Positions 1-6,980 of a stretch of DNA of 64,000 nucleotides are shown here, piece after piece. How positions within the stretch are numbered: the stretch's first letter is position 1; the number at the start of each line of letters is the position of its first letter. The position numbers and the translations under genes are program-made. The notes below the pieces were generated by a model. That model had not been told where the DNA came from. It did not search any database and worked only from the letters and a program-made list of their open reading frames with translations. This stretch comes from Nitrospira sp. (GTDB taxonomy: Bacteria; Nitrospirota; Nitrospiria; Nitrospirales; Nitrospiraceae): positions 1,189,001-1,253,000 of the forward strand of contig CP126122.1 in the NCBI GenBank assembly GCA_030123565.1, read 5' to 3'.

Positions 1-657
1 GAAGACGGCCCGACCCATCAGGCTGTGGAGCAGGTCGCCAGTCTGCGGGCAATCCCGCAACTCATGGTCATCCGTCCCGGCGACGCCAACGAGACGGCGG
101 TGGCCTGGCAGGTCGCGATTGAAACGCGGGACCGTCCGGTGGCCTTGATCCTGACGCGGCAATCGGTGCCGACGCTCGACCGGTCGCAATTTGCCGCGGC
201 GGACGGTCTCCGTCGCGGAGCATACATCCTGGCTGATCCGCCGCAAGGGGATCCCCACATGATCTTGATCGCCAGCGGATCGGAGGTTGACCTCATCGTG
301 GCGGCGCGGCAGCTGTTGCAAGAGCGGAACATCGCGGTGCGCCTCGTCTCCATGCCCTGTTGGGAATTGTTCGAAGCCCAACCCCAGGACTATCGCGACT
401 CCGTGTTGCTTCCGTCGGTCCATGCCCGGCTCGCGGTCGAAGCGGGCGTGACGCAAGGGTGGCACCGATACGTGGGTGACCAGGGAGACGCGATCGGGGT
501 GGACCGGTTTGGCGCGTCAGCTCCAGGACCGGTGGTCATGCGCGAGTACGGTTTTACCGTAGACCACGTTTACGAACGTGCCATGAAGTTACTGGACCGA
601 AAACGTCGAGGCCCGTCGTCGGATGCTCGTGGAGAAAGCCACGAAGGTGTGACGTAA
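1..657 (+). CDS. tkt: Transketolase, C-terminal part (5' end outside window)
   Basis: The reading frame is open from the first base and ends at TAA 655-657, giving 218 residues of a protein normally near 670. The opening EDGPTHQ and the following SLRAIP and RPGDANE segments match the pyrimidine-binding domain of transketolase. The remainder, about residues 85-195, is the C-terminal transketolase domain with the ASGSEV stretch. Transketolase moves two-carbon units between ketose and aldose phosphates in the cytosolic pentose phosphate or Calvin-type pathways, using thiamine diphosphate. Transaldolase and glycogen genes lie within 12 kb downstream, so this end of the window is sugar-phosphate metabolism. 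The thiamine-binding N-terminal domain is not visible here, so only the family call is certain. Confidence 0.93.
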   Translation, partial: EDGPTHQAVEQVASLRAIPQLMVIRPGDANETAVAWQVAIETRDRPVALILTRQSVPTLDRSQFAAADGLRRGAYILADPPQGDPHMILIASGSEVDLIVAARQLLQERNIAVRLVSMPCWELFEAQPQDYRDSVLLPSVHARLAVEAGVTQGWHRYVGDQGDAIGVDRFGASAPGPVVMREYGFTVDHVYERAMKLLDRKRRGPSSDARGESHEGVT

Positions 658-769
658 CGAGGGAGATGCGTATGGATGCGTGATGGGATTGCAGCGAATC
701 ATGCGGGGGGCCGTGAAGAAACAATTGACTCAGGCGCGACGCGAGTCCGGACACTTCCGGAAGGCGTGA

Positions 770-1984
770 GTGAAAGATGAAAGGCAATACACCGTGACGA
801 ACTACCAGTATCTGATCATCGGCGGCGGGATGACCGCAGCCGCCGCGGTGAATGGCATCCGCGAAGTCGATTCGACCGGAGGGATCGGGCTGATCAGCGC
901 GGAACCAGATGCTCCGTACGACCGTCCTCCTCTCTCGAAGGCGCTATGGAAGGGCACACCCTTGGACAACATCTGGCGCAAGACGGAGAGCAACGGGGTG
1001 ACACTTCACCTGGGCCGTACCGTCAAAGAGATTCTTCCCAAGCAGAAACGTGTCGTGGACGACAAGGGAGACGTGTGTACCTACCACAAGCTCTTGTTGG
1101 CTACGGGTGGCCGGTCACGGCATCTTGCATTCGGCGACGACCAGATCATCTACTTCCGTACCTTGGCGGATTATCGGCGTCTTCGTGCCCTTACCGAAAC
1201 GGGTCAGCGGTTTGCCGTGATCGGTGGCGGGTTTATCGGTTCGGAGATTGCTGCGGCGCTGGCTCTGAACGGGAAGGAAGTGGTGATGATCTTCCCCGGC
1301 AAGGATATTGGGGATCGCGTCTTCCCGCGTGCGCTCGCCCAGTTTGTGTCCAACTTCTACATGCAAAAAGGCGTTGAGCTGTTGGCCGGCGAAAACATTG
1401 TCGGCATGGACACACGCGGGCATCAGCGTGTGTTGAAAACAAGTACGAATCGGGAAATCGTGATCGACGGCGTGGTGGCGGGAGTCGGCATCGAGCCCAA
1501 CGTTGAGCTTGCCAAAGCAGCCGGGCTTGCGGTTGAAAATGGAATCATTGTGGACGAGTTCCTCCGCTCCAGTCATTCCGATGTGTATGCAGCAGGAGAC
1601 GTGGCTGAGTTTTACAACCCTGCATTGGGGAAACGCCTCCGAGTCGAACACGAGGACAACGCCAACTCGATGGGACGACTGGTAGGCCGGAACATGGCAG
1701 GCAAGTCTGAACCCTACCATCACCTACCGTTCTTTTACTCCGATCTGTTCGAGTTGGGATACGAAGCCGTGGGCGAAGTGGACTCACGTTTGGAGACGTA
1801 TGCCGACTGGAAGCGCCCCAACGAAGAAGGCGTCGTCTACTACTTACAGAACGATCGCGTGCGAGGTGTGTTGCTGTGGAATGTGTGGGAGCAGGTGGAG
1901 GCCGCCCGCCGACTGATCGCCGAGCCCGGTCCGTTTACACCCAAAGACCTTACAGGACGGTTACCGGCTAAGATTCAAGCCTGA
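770..1984 (+). CDS. FAD/NAD(P)-dependent oxidoreductase, ferredoxin-reductase/AIF-like
   Basis: This is a 404-residue pyridine-nucleotide-disulfide-oxidoreductase fold protein. An FAD dinucleotide-binding GGGMTA motif lies near residues 16-21. A second, NAD-binding GGGFIGSE motif lies near 150. The FAD-closing motif VYAAGDVAEF lies near 270. The C-terminal portion resembles the apoptosis-inducing-factor and rubredoxin/ferredoxin reductase type and has no redox CxxxxC pair. It is expected to pass electrons between NAD(P)H and a small carrier protein; the partner cannot be named from sequence. The start is GTG 770; a second in-frame GTG at 794, just before the first beta strand, is also possible. 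It ends 10 bases before the glycosylase gene, so the two may be cotranscribed. Confidence 0.85.
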   Translation: MKDERQYTVTNYQYLIIGGGMTAAAAVNGIREVDSTGGIGLISAEPDAPYDRPPLSKALWKGTPLDNIWRKTESNGVTLHLGRTVKEILPKQKRVVDDKGDVCTYHKLLLATGGRSRHLAFGDDQIIYFRTLADYRRLRALTETGQRFAVIGGGFIGSEIAAALALNGKEVVMIFPGKDIGDRVFPRALAQFVSNFYMQKGVELLAGENIVGMDTRGHQRVLKTSTNREIVIDGVVAGVGIEPNVELAKAAGLAVENGIIVDEFLRSSHSDVYAAGDVAEFYNPALGKRLRVEHEDNANSMGRLVGRNMAGKSEPYHHLPFFYSDLFELGYEAVGEVDSRLETYADWKRPNEEGVVYYLQNDRVRGVLLWNVWEQVEAARRLIAEPGPFTPKDLTGRLPAKIQA

Positions 1985-1994
1985 AACAGGACTC

Positions 1995-3263
1995 ATGAGA
2001 CCAGACTCGTTTGTGCTGGAGCCCGTATCGCCGTTTCGACTTGACCTCACAGTCTGGACGTTGCGTCGCCGTCCGGACAACGTCGTGGATCGCTGGGACG
2101 GGCAAACCTATCGCCGAGTGTTGCCTGTTCGGGCCGGACTCGTGGAAGTGGCGGTCACACAGGCTGGACCGCCGGAAACGCCTCGGTTGTGCGTGACCGT
2201 AAACCATGCTGCGCTCTGTCCAGAGGTGCAGCAGGAGGTGACGAACACCATAGAACGACTCCTCGGGCTCAGAACCGATGTGACGGCCTTTTATCCCCTC
2301 GCTGCCCGCGATGTCGCGCTTGGTCCATTGGCGCAGCGCTTCCAGGGGATGAAACCGCCGCGGTTCGCCACCGTGTTCGAGAGCGTGATCACGGCGATTG
2401 CCAGCCAGCAAGTGACCAGGACAGTGGGCGTGCTTCTCCTCAACCGTTTGGCTGTGAGCTACGGCACCGCAGTGCAAGTGGGAGAATCTCCTGCATACGC
2501 GTTCCCCAGGGCGGAAGATTTGGCCAGGCTGTATCCGGCCGATCTGCGCCGGCTCGGTTTCAGCCTGCAGAAGGACTGCGCGATCATCGAATTGGCCAGG
2601 TCGATCGCCGCGAAGGCTTTGGACCTGGAGGGACTGGCGGAGCTGCAGGATGAAGAGGCCATTGAGCGTCTCTGCGGCTTGCGAGGCGTGGGCCGCTGGT
2701 CGGCAGAGTATGTGCTCTTGCGCGGTCTGGGAAGGACGCATGTTTTTCCGGGTGATGATGTGGGGGCCCGCAAGAATCTGGAGCGGTGGCTGCACCTCGC
2801 GAAACCGCTCGATTACGCATCCGTTCACCGCACCCTTGAGCGCTGGCGCCCGTACGGCGGGCTGGTCTACTTTCACCTGCTGTTGGATCGACTGGACGAA
2901 GCAGGATTTCTGACGGCAGGAACATTTCAGCCAGACCGGCCGCAGAACCGCGTCGACACAAGGTATTTACAGGAGAACACACCGATGAAGCCTGAATTCA
3001 ACGTGGGAGATCATGTGGAGTGGAACTCGGAAGCAGGCCGCGTTCGCGGAACGGTCAAGGAAAAGGTGGTCTCTGCCATGAAGTTCAAGACCTACACCGT
3101 CCACGCCTCCAAGGAGGAGCCGCAATATTTGATCAAGAGCGACAAGACCGACCACCTGGCCATGCATAAAGGTTGGGCACTCACCAAGATCGGCACAAGC
3201 CAACGCTCGCCTCTCAAGGGGGGAGAAGCCGAAAAGGAAATGAAGCGCCGGAGATTACGATGA
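1995..3263 (+). CDS. AlkA-like DNA glycosylase fused to an HVA1/TUDOR-type (DUF2945) domain
   Basis: The 422-residue frame has two unrelated parts. Residues about 60-310 are a 3-methyladenine-DNA-glycosylase II (HhH-GPD) domain. It has the hairpin GLRGVGRWSAEY near 230 and the PGDDVGARK segment, with the probable catalytic aspartate D255. Residues 331-400 match small stand-alone DUF2945/HVA1 proteins (VGDHVEWNSEAGRVRG, then YLIKSDKTDH). The glycosylase would remove alkylated bases in base-excision repair. The HVA1 domain's role is unknown, though its TUDOR-like fold suggests binding. At residue 331 there is an ATG (2985) with a good Shine-Dalgarno 9 bases upstream, so the second domain may also, or instead, be made separately. 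The arrangement looks like a stop-codon loss between two adjacent genes. Confidence 0.82.
   Translation: MRPDSFVLEPVSPFRLDLTVWTLRRRPDNVVDRWDGQTYRRVLPVRAGLVEVAVTQAGPPETPRLCVTVNHAALCPEVQQEVTNTIERLLGLRTDVTAFYPLAARDVALGPLAQRFQGMKPPRFATVFESVITAIASQQVTRTVGVLLLNRLAVSYGTAVQVGESPAYAFPRAEDLARLYPADLRRLGFSLQKDCAIIELARSIAAKALDLEGLAELQDEEAIERLCGLRGVGRWSAEYVLLRGLGRTHVFPGDDVGARKNLERWLHLAKPLDYASVHRTLERWRPYGGLVYFHLLLDRLDEAGFLTAGTFQPDRPQNRVDTRYLQENTPMKPEFNVGDHVEWNSEAGRVRGTVKEKVVSAMKFKTYTVHASKEEPQYLIKSDKTDHLAMHKGWALTKIGTSQRSPLKGGEAEKEMKRRRLR
2971..2987 (+). promoter_or_regulatory. Internal ribosome binding site and ATG inside the glycosylase-HVA1 frame
   Basis: AGGAG at 2971-2975 stands nine bases before ATG 2985-2987. 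Translation from here would give a 92-residue HVA1-type protein, close to the size of the stand-alone family. It decides whether the upstream frame is a true fusion or two genes that lost the stop between them. Confidence 0.55.
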
Positions 3264-3289
3264 AGAGGTCTGCCGGAGGAGGAGAATAG

Positions 3290-3940
3290 ATGCCGAAAGT
3301 AGCCCCTTCGACGATCGTCCTGACGATCGGTCATTCCACCCGGACGATTGAGGAATTCATTGCAATCCTCCAGGCACACGGTGCCACTGGTGTCGTGGAC
3401 GTGCGCACGGTGCCGCGGTCCCGGCACAATCCTCAGTTCAACAAGGCGTCGTTGCCACGCGCATTGAAGAAAGCCGGTTTGAGCTATGTTCACCTGCCTG
3501 GCCTCGGCGGGCTGCGTTACGCTCGGCGCGATTCGGTCAACCTCGGTTGGCGAAACGCATCGTTTCGAGGGTATGCGGATTACATGCAAACGCCTGAATT
3601 TCAAGAGAGCCTCGACGAGCTCATCCAGTTGGTAGAGCACCATCGGCTCGCATTGATGTGCGCCGAAGCGGTTCCCTGGCGCTGTCATCGCTCGCTTATT
3701 GGAGATGCCTTACTGATTCGTGGAATCCGCACGGAGGACATCATGAGCCCTGCAAGGCGCCAGGCTCACATTCTCACCTCCTTTGCAAAGGTCCGCGGGA
3801 CCACGATCACCTATCCGGCTGAAGACGCACAGAGTGCTCAAGCGAACTCGAAGCGAACGCGTTCCGGGTCGCAGTCGGCCAAGGGAACCCGGTCGATCCA
3901 AAAACCGAAGGCGGCCGGTCAGTTGACCAGTCCCTCATGA
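3290..3940 (+). CDS. DUF488 family protein
   Basis: The protein has 216 residues. It starts at ATG 3290 behind a strong GGAGGAGGAG site, 26 bases after the preceding gene. The N-terminus carries the LTIGHSTR strand, then VVDVRTVPRSRHNPQFN, LPGLGG and the cysteine-containing MCAEAVPWRCHR segment near residues 122-135. Together these define the DUF488 fold. The conserved Cys/Glu and Cys-His-Arg suggest a metal or nucleotide site, but no reaction is established for the family. After residue 180 the protein has a Ser/Thr/Lys-rich, low-complexity tail not needed for the fold. DUF488 genes often sit near DNA-repair genes, which agrees with the glycosylase next door; a repair role is inference only. 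Confidence 0.85.
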   Translation: MPKVAPSTIVLTIGHSTRTIEEFIAILQAHGATGVVDVRTVPRSRHNPQFNKASLPRALKKAGLSYVHLPGLGGLRYARRDSVNLGWRNASFRGYADYMQTPEFQESLDELIQLVEHHRLALMCAEAVPWRCHRSLIGDALLIRGIRTEDIMSPARRQAHILTSFAKVRGTTITYPAEDAQSAQANSKRTRSGSQSAKGTRSIQKPKAAGQLTSPS

Positions 3941-4027
3941 CGATTGCCGTCCGGTCGGCCGGGGCGAGTCGAGGATATCCGACGACGAGTCGATGGATGT
4001 TTCATCGGATCCGACAAGGAGAACAGG

Positions 4028-5509
4028 ATGGATCAGGAGACGTTGGGATTTCCGCTTTGGCTTCGCATCAACCATGTCATCAATCTGTTTTGCATTTTTC
4101 TGTTGATGCGGAGCGGTGTGCAGATTCTTGCGGACCATCCGAAGCTCTATTGGAACGATGACACCACGCCGGGGAGCGAATGGATCAAATTCGGAAAGAA
4201 AGTCATGCCGAAGGATCGCCTCTGGACCTCAATGGACGAGGCCGAACACGTCAACTCCGTCGTTGCCCTCCCTGGAGGACATCACAACCTCGGAGCGGCC
4301 AGGAACTGGCATTTCTTGATCGTTCCATTATGGATCATGAACGGCCTCAGTTATGTGACCATGCTCGGTGCGACCGGCGAATGGCGACGACTCATTCCCG
4401 TCAGCTGGACGATTGTCCCTCAAGCCTGGGAGAGTGTCGTGACCTATGCCAGTTTTCAGATCCCGCCGGACAGCGCGTTTCACCCCTATGATCCGCTGCA
4501 ACAGCTCACTTATGCGGCGGTGGTTTTTCTCGTCGCCCCGTTGATGATCCTGACCGGGGTGTGCATGTCTCCGGCGTTCATCGCGCGTTTCCCCTGGTAT
4601 CCGAAACTCTTCGGCGGGCGGCAAGCCGCGCGCAGCCTCCATTTTATCGGATTGATGACTTTAGTGGTCTACACGTTGGTGCACCTCACGCTGGTCGTGG
4701 TGGTGCACTTCCCAGAAGACATCGGCGACATGGTGCTGGGTTCAACCAACCAGAATGTGGCGCTCGCGCTCTGGATCGCCTCGATCGTGTTGATCGGGGT
4801 CGTGCTCTTTCATATCTGGGCCACGGTCTATACGCTGCGCCATCAACGACGATTTCAGGTTCACGCCACTGCGTTCGTCGAACCGCTCATGCGGTTCCTG
4901 TTCGGAGGCCTGCGGTCCCGCCAGCAATACGGCAAAGATCAGATTTCGCCATACTTTCATGTGAATGGGTACCCGCCGGAATCGGAGACCTATACGAAGC
5001 AGGCTGAAGCCCAGTTTACGGAATGGCGAATGACCATCGGCGGGCTGGTGGAACGGCCGCTGGTGTTGTCTCTGGCGGACCTTCGTGCGCTCCCCAAGCA
5101 GGAGCAAATCACGAAGCACAATTGTATTCAGGGATGGTCGGCCGTGGCGGAATGGGGAGGGGTCAGGATGAGCACTATCCTGGACATGTGCAGGCCCCTG
5201 CCGCAGGTGCGGTATGTGGTCTTCCATGCGTTTCCGCAGGCGGAATATGCGCCGCTCACCTATTACGAAATCGTGACGTTGGATGAAGTCCGCGACCCGC
5301 ACACTATTCTGGCCTATGAAATGAATTGGAAACCGCTGCCGATTCCGCATGGAGCCCCCTGCCGCCTGCGCATCGAAATAAAGACGGGATACAAGATGGT
5401 GAAATATCTTCGTGCCATCGAGCTGGTGGACACATTTGCCGGTATCGGGGAAGGACGTGGAGGCTACAGGGAAGACCATCAGTACTATGACAAGGTGGCG
5501 GCGATCTGA
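4028..5509 (+). CDS. Membrane cytochrome b-type domain fused to a sulfite-oxidase-fold molybdopterin domain
   Basis: The protein has 493 residues. The start is ATG 4028 because AAGGAG lies just upstream; an upstream in-frame ATG at 3944 lacks such a site. Residues about 5-290 are a multi-helix membrane domain with several histidines placed as heme ligands (LRINHVINLF near the N-terminus, LHFIGLM and LVHLTLVVVVHF in the middle). This resembles a cytochrome b561/thiosulfate-reductase-type anchor. Residues about 330-480 match the molybdopterin domain of sulfite oxidase/MsrP enzymes (TKHNCIQGWSAVAEWGG, with a cysteine in the position that would coordinate Mo). It probably links quinone-pool electrons to a Mo-catalysed oxidation or reduction; the substrate is unknown. 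No separate maturation gene is nearby. Confidence 0.82.
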   Translation: MDQETLGFPLWLRINHVINLFCIFLLMRSGVQILADHPKLYWNDDTTPGSEWIKFGKKVMPKDRLWTSMDEAEHVNSVVALPGGHHNLGAARNWHFLIVPLWIMNGLSYVTMLGATGEWRRLIPVSWTIVPQAWESVVTYASFQIPPDSAFHPYDPLQQLTYAAVVFLVAPLMILTGVCMSPAFIARFPWYPKLFGGRQAARSLHFIGLMTLVVYTLVHLTLVVVVHFPEDIGDMVLGSTNQNVALALWIASIVLIGVVLFHIWATVYTLRHQRRFQVHATAFVEPLMRFLFGGLRSRQQYGKDQISPYFHVNGYPPESETYTKQAEAQFTEWRMTIGGLVERPLVLSLADLRALPKQEQITKHNCIQGWSAVAEWGGVRMSTILDMCRPLPQVRYVVFHAFPQAEYAPLTYYEIVTLDEVRDPHTILAYEMNWKPLPIPHGAPCRLRIEIKTGYKMVKYLRAIELVDTFAGIGEGRGGYREDHQYYDKVAAI

Positions 5510-5601
5510 TGCCCTGTCTCGCGTTGGTGTGAGGCCGGACCAGACCCGCTGATCGAATATATGGTGAACGTCACAACAGAAGACACGAAGGAGAGACGAG
5601 A

Positions 5602-6723
5602 ATGAAGGCCAATCCCTTGAAGACATTGGAGACATTCGGTCAATCAGTCTGGTTGGACTACATCCGACGCGATTTGATCACCGGCGGGCAGCTGCGGCGG
5701 CTGATTGAGGAAGACGGCCTGCGGGGAATGACCTCGAATCCTGCTATTTTCGAGAAGGCGATCGTGGGGAGCCATGAGTATGACGAGGACATTCGCGCCA
5801 TGGCCCGTCAGGGGCGAAAGGTGGACGCCATCTATGAAGCGCTCAGCCAGCGAGATGTGCAGGGCGCCGCAGATGTGTTCCGACCGGTATACGACGAGAC
5901 CGACGGGAAGGACGGCTATGTCAGCTTGGAGGTAAGTCCCCATCTGGCGCATGACACCAAAGGCACGGTGGAAGAGGCGCGCCGACTGTGGAAGGCGCTG
6001 GCCCGGCCCAACGTCTTCATCAAGGTTCCTGCCACGAGCGAGGGGCTGCCTGCCATCCAAGAACTCATCAGCGAAGGCATCAACGTCAACGTGACATTGC
6101 TGTTTGGGTTGCCGCGGTATCGCCAGGTGGCGGAGGCGTACCTCGCCGGTCTCGCCGCGCGGGCCGCGCGCGGGAAGCCCCTGAAGCCGGTGGCCTCGGT
6201 GGCCAGTTTCTTTGTCAGCCGTATCGACAGCTTGGTGGATCCCGTGCTGGATCACATCATCCAACAAGGCGGTGGGCAGGCGGCGCTTGCGAAGGCCCTG
6301 CGCGGGCAGGTCGCCGTCGCTAATGCGAAGGCGGCGTACCAACTCTACAAGGAGATCTTCGGCAGCGGTCGGTTTAGAACATTGGCCGATCAGGGGGCTC
6401 GTGTCCAGCGTCTGCTCTGGGCCAGCACCAGTACGAAGAGCCAGGGTGAGAGCGATGTGAAATACGTGGAGGCCCTCATCGGCCCGGACACGGTCAATAC
6501 AGTGCCCCTTCAGACGCTTGAGGCCTATCGCGACCACGGCGATCCGAAGGCTCGCCTCGAACAACATGTCCAGGAAGCCCGCCTTCTATTGGAGCGGTTG
6601 CCCGAAGTCGGCATCAACCTCGACCAGGTGACACAGCAACTAGAGGACGACGGTGTTGAGAAGTTCAACAAGCTCTTCGACAAACTGTTGCAGACCTTGG
6701 CAAGCACGTCGTCTCACAGGTGA
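5602..6723 (+). CDS. tal: Transaldolase
   Basis: The protein has 373 residues, the long form found in actinobacteria, cyanobacteria and Nitrospira. The start is ATG 5602 behind GGAGAG. The N-terminus reads LETFGQSVWLDYIRRD, followed by the GMTSNPAIFEKAI motif near residues 47-59. The Schiff-base lysine lies in NVFIKVPATSEG (about K141). SVASFFVSRID near residue 200 and LLWASTSTKS near 275 complete the active-site barrel. It exchanges a dihydroxyacetone unit between sedoheptulose-7-phosphate and glyceraldehyde-3-phosphate in the cytosol, complementing the transketolase at the start of the window. The gap upstream is about 90 bases, so it may have its own promoter. Confidence 0.95.
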   Translation: MKANPLKTLETFGQSVWLDYIRRDLITGGQLRRLIEEDGLRGMTSNPAIFEKAIVGSHEYDEDIRAMARQGRKVDAIYEALSQRDVQGAADVFRPVYDETDGKDGYVSLEVSPHLAHDTKGTVEEARRLWKALARPNVFIKVPATSEGLPAIQELISEGINVNVTLLFGLPRYRQVAEAYLAGLAARAARGKPLKPVASVASFFVSRIDSLVDPVLDHIIQQGGGQAALAKALRGQVAVANAKAAYQLYKEIFGSGRFRTLADQGARVQRLLWASTSTKSQGESDVKYVEALIGPDTVNTVPLQTLEAYRDHGDPKARLEQHVQEARLLLERLPEVGINLDQVTQQLEDDGVEKFNKLFDKLLQTLASTSSHR

Positions 6724-6980
6724 GGAGCTGTGAACATACGTCACCGCGAAGTGAGTCGGACACCCTACGAGGGGCTGAGCAGCTTCAACACCACGGATCA
6801 AAAGGCACTACGGGCGAAACTCTCACCGCAACAGGTTCCGCGTACCGAGCAGGGACGAGCCGATCGATAAGATTTATGCGGAGAGCTTTTGTGGCACGGA
6901 CCATCTATGCCACGTTCTGAAAGAAGCAGAAGCGATGGTCAACGTGGCGATGGAGGGATCGCACAACTGAAGGAGAAATC

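Noticed and set aside
683-769. 28-residue + strand frame between transketolase and the oxidoreductase
   Set aside because: Too short, no clear ribosome site and no recognisable pattern; it ends directly before the GTG start of the next gene, which could be coincidence.
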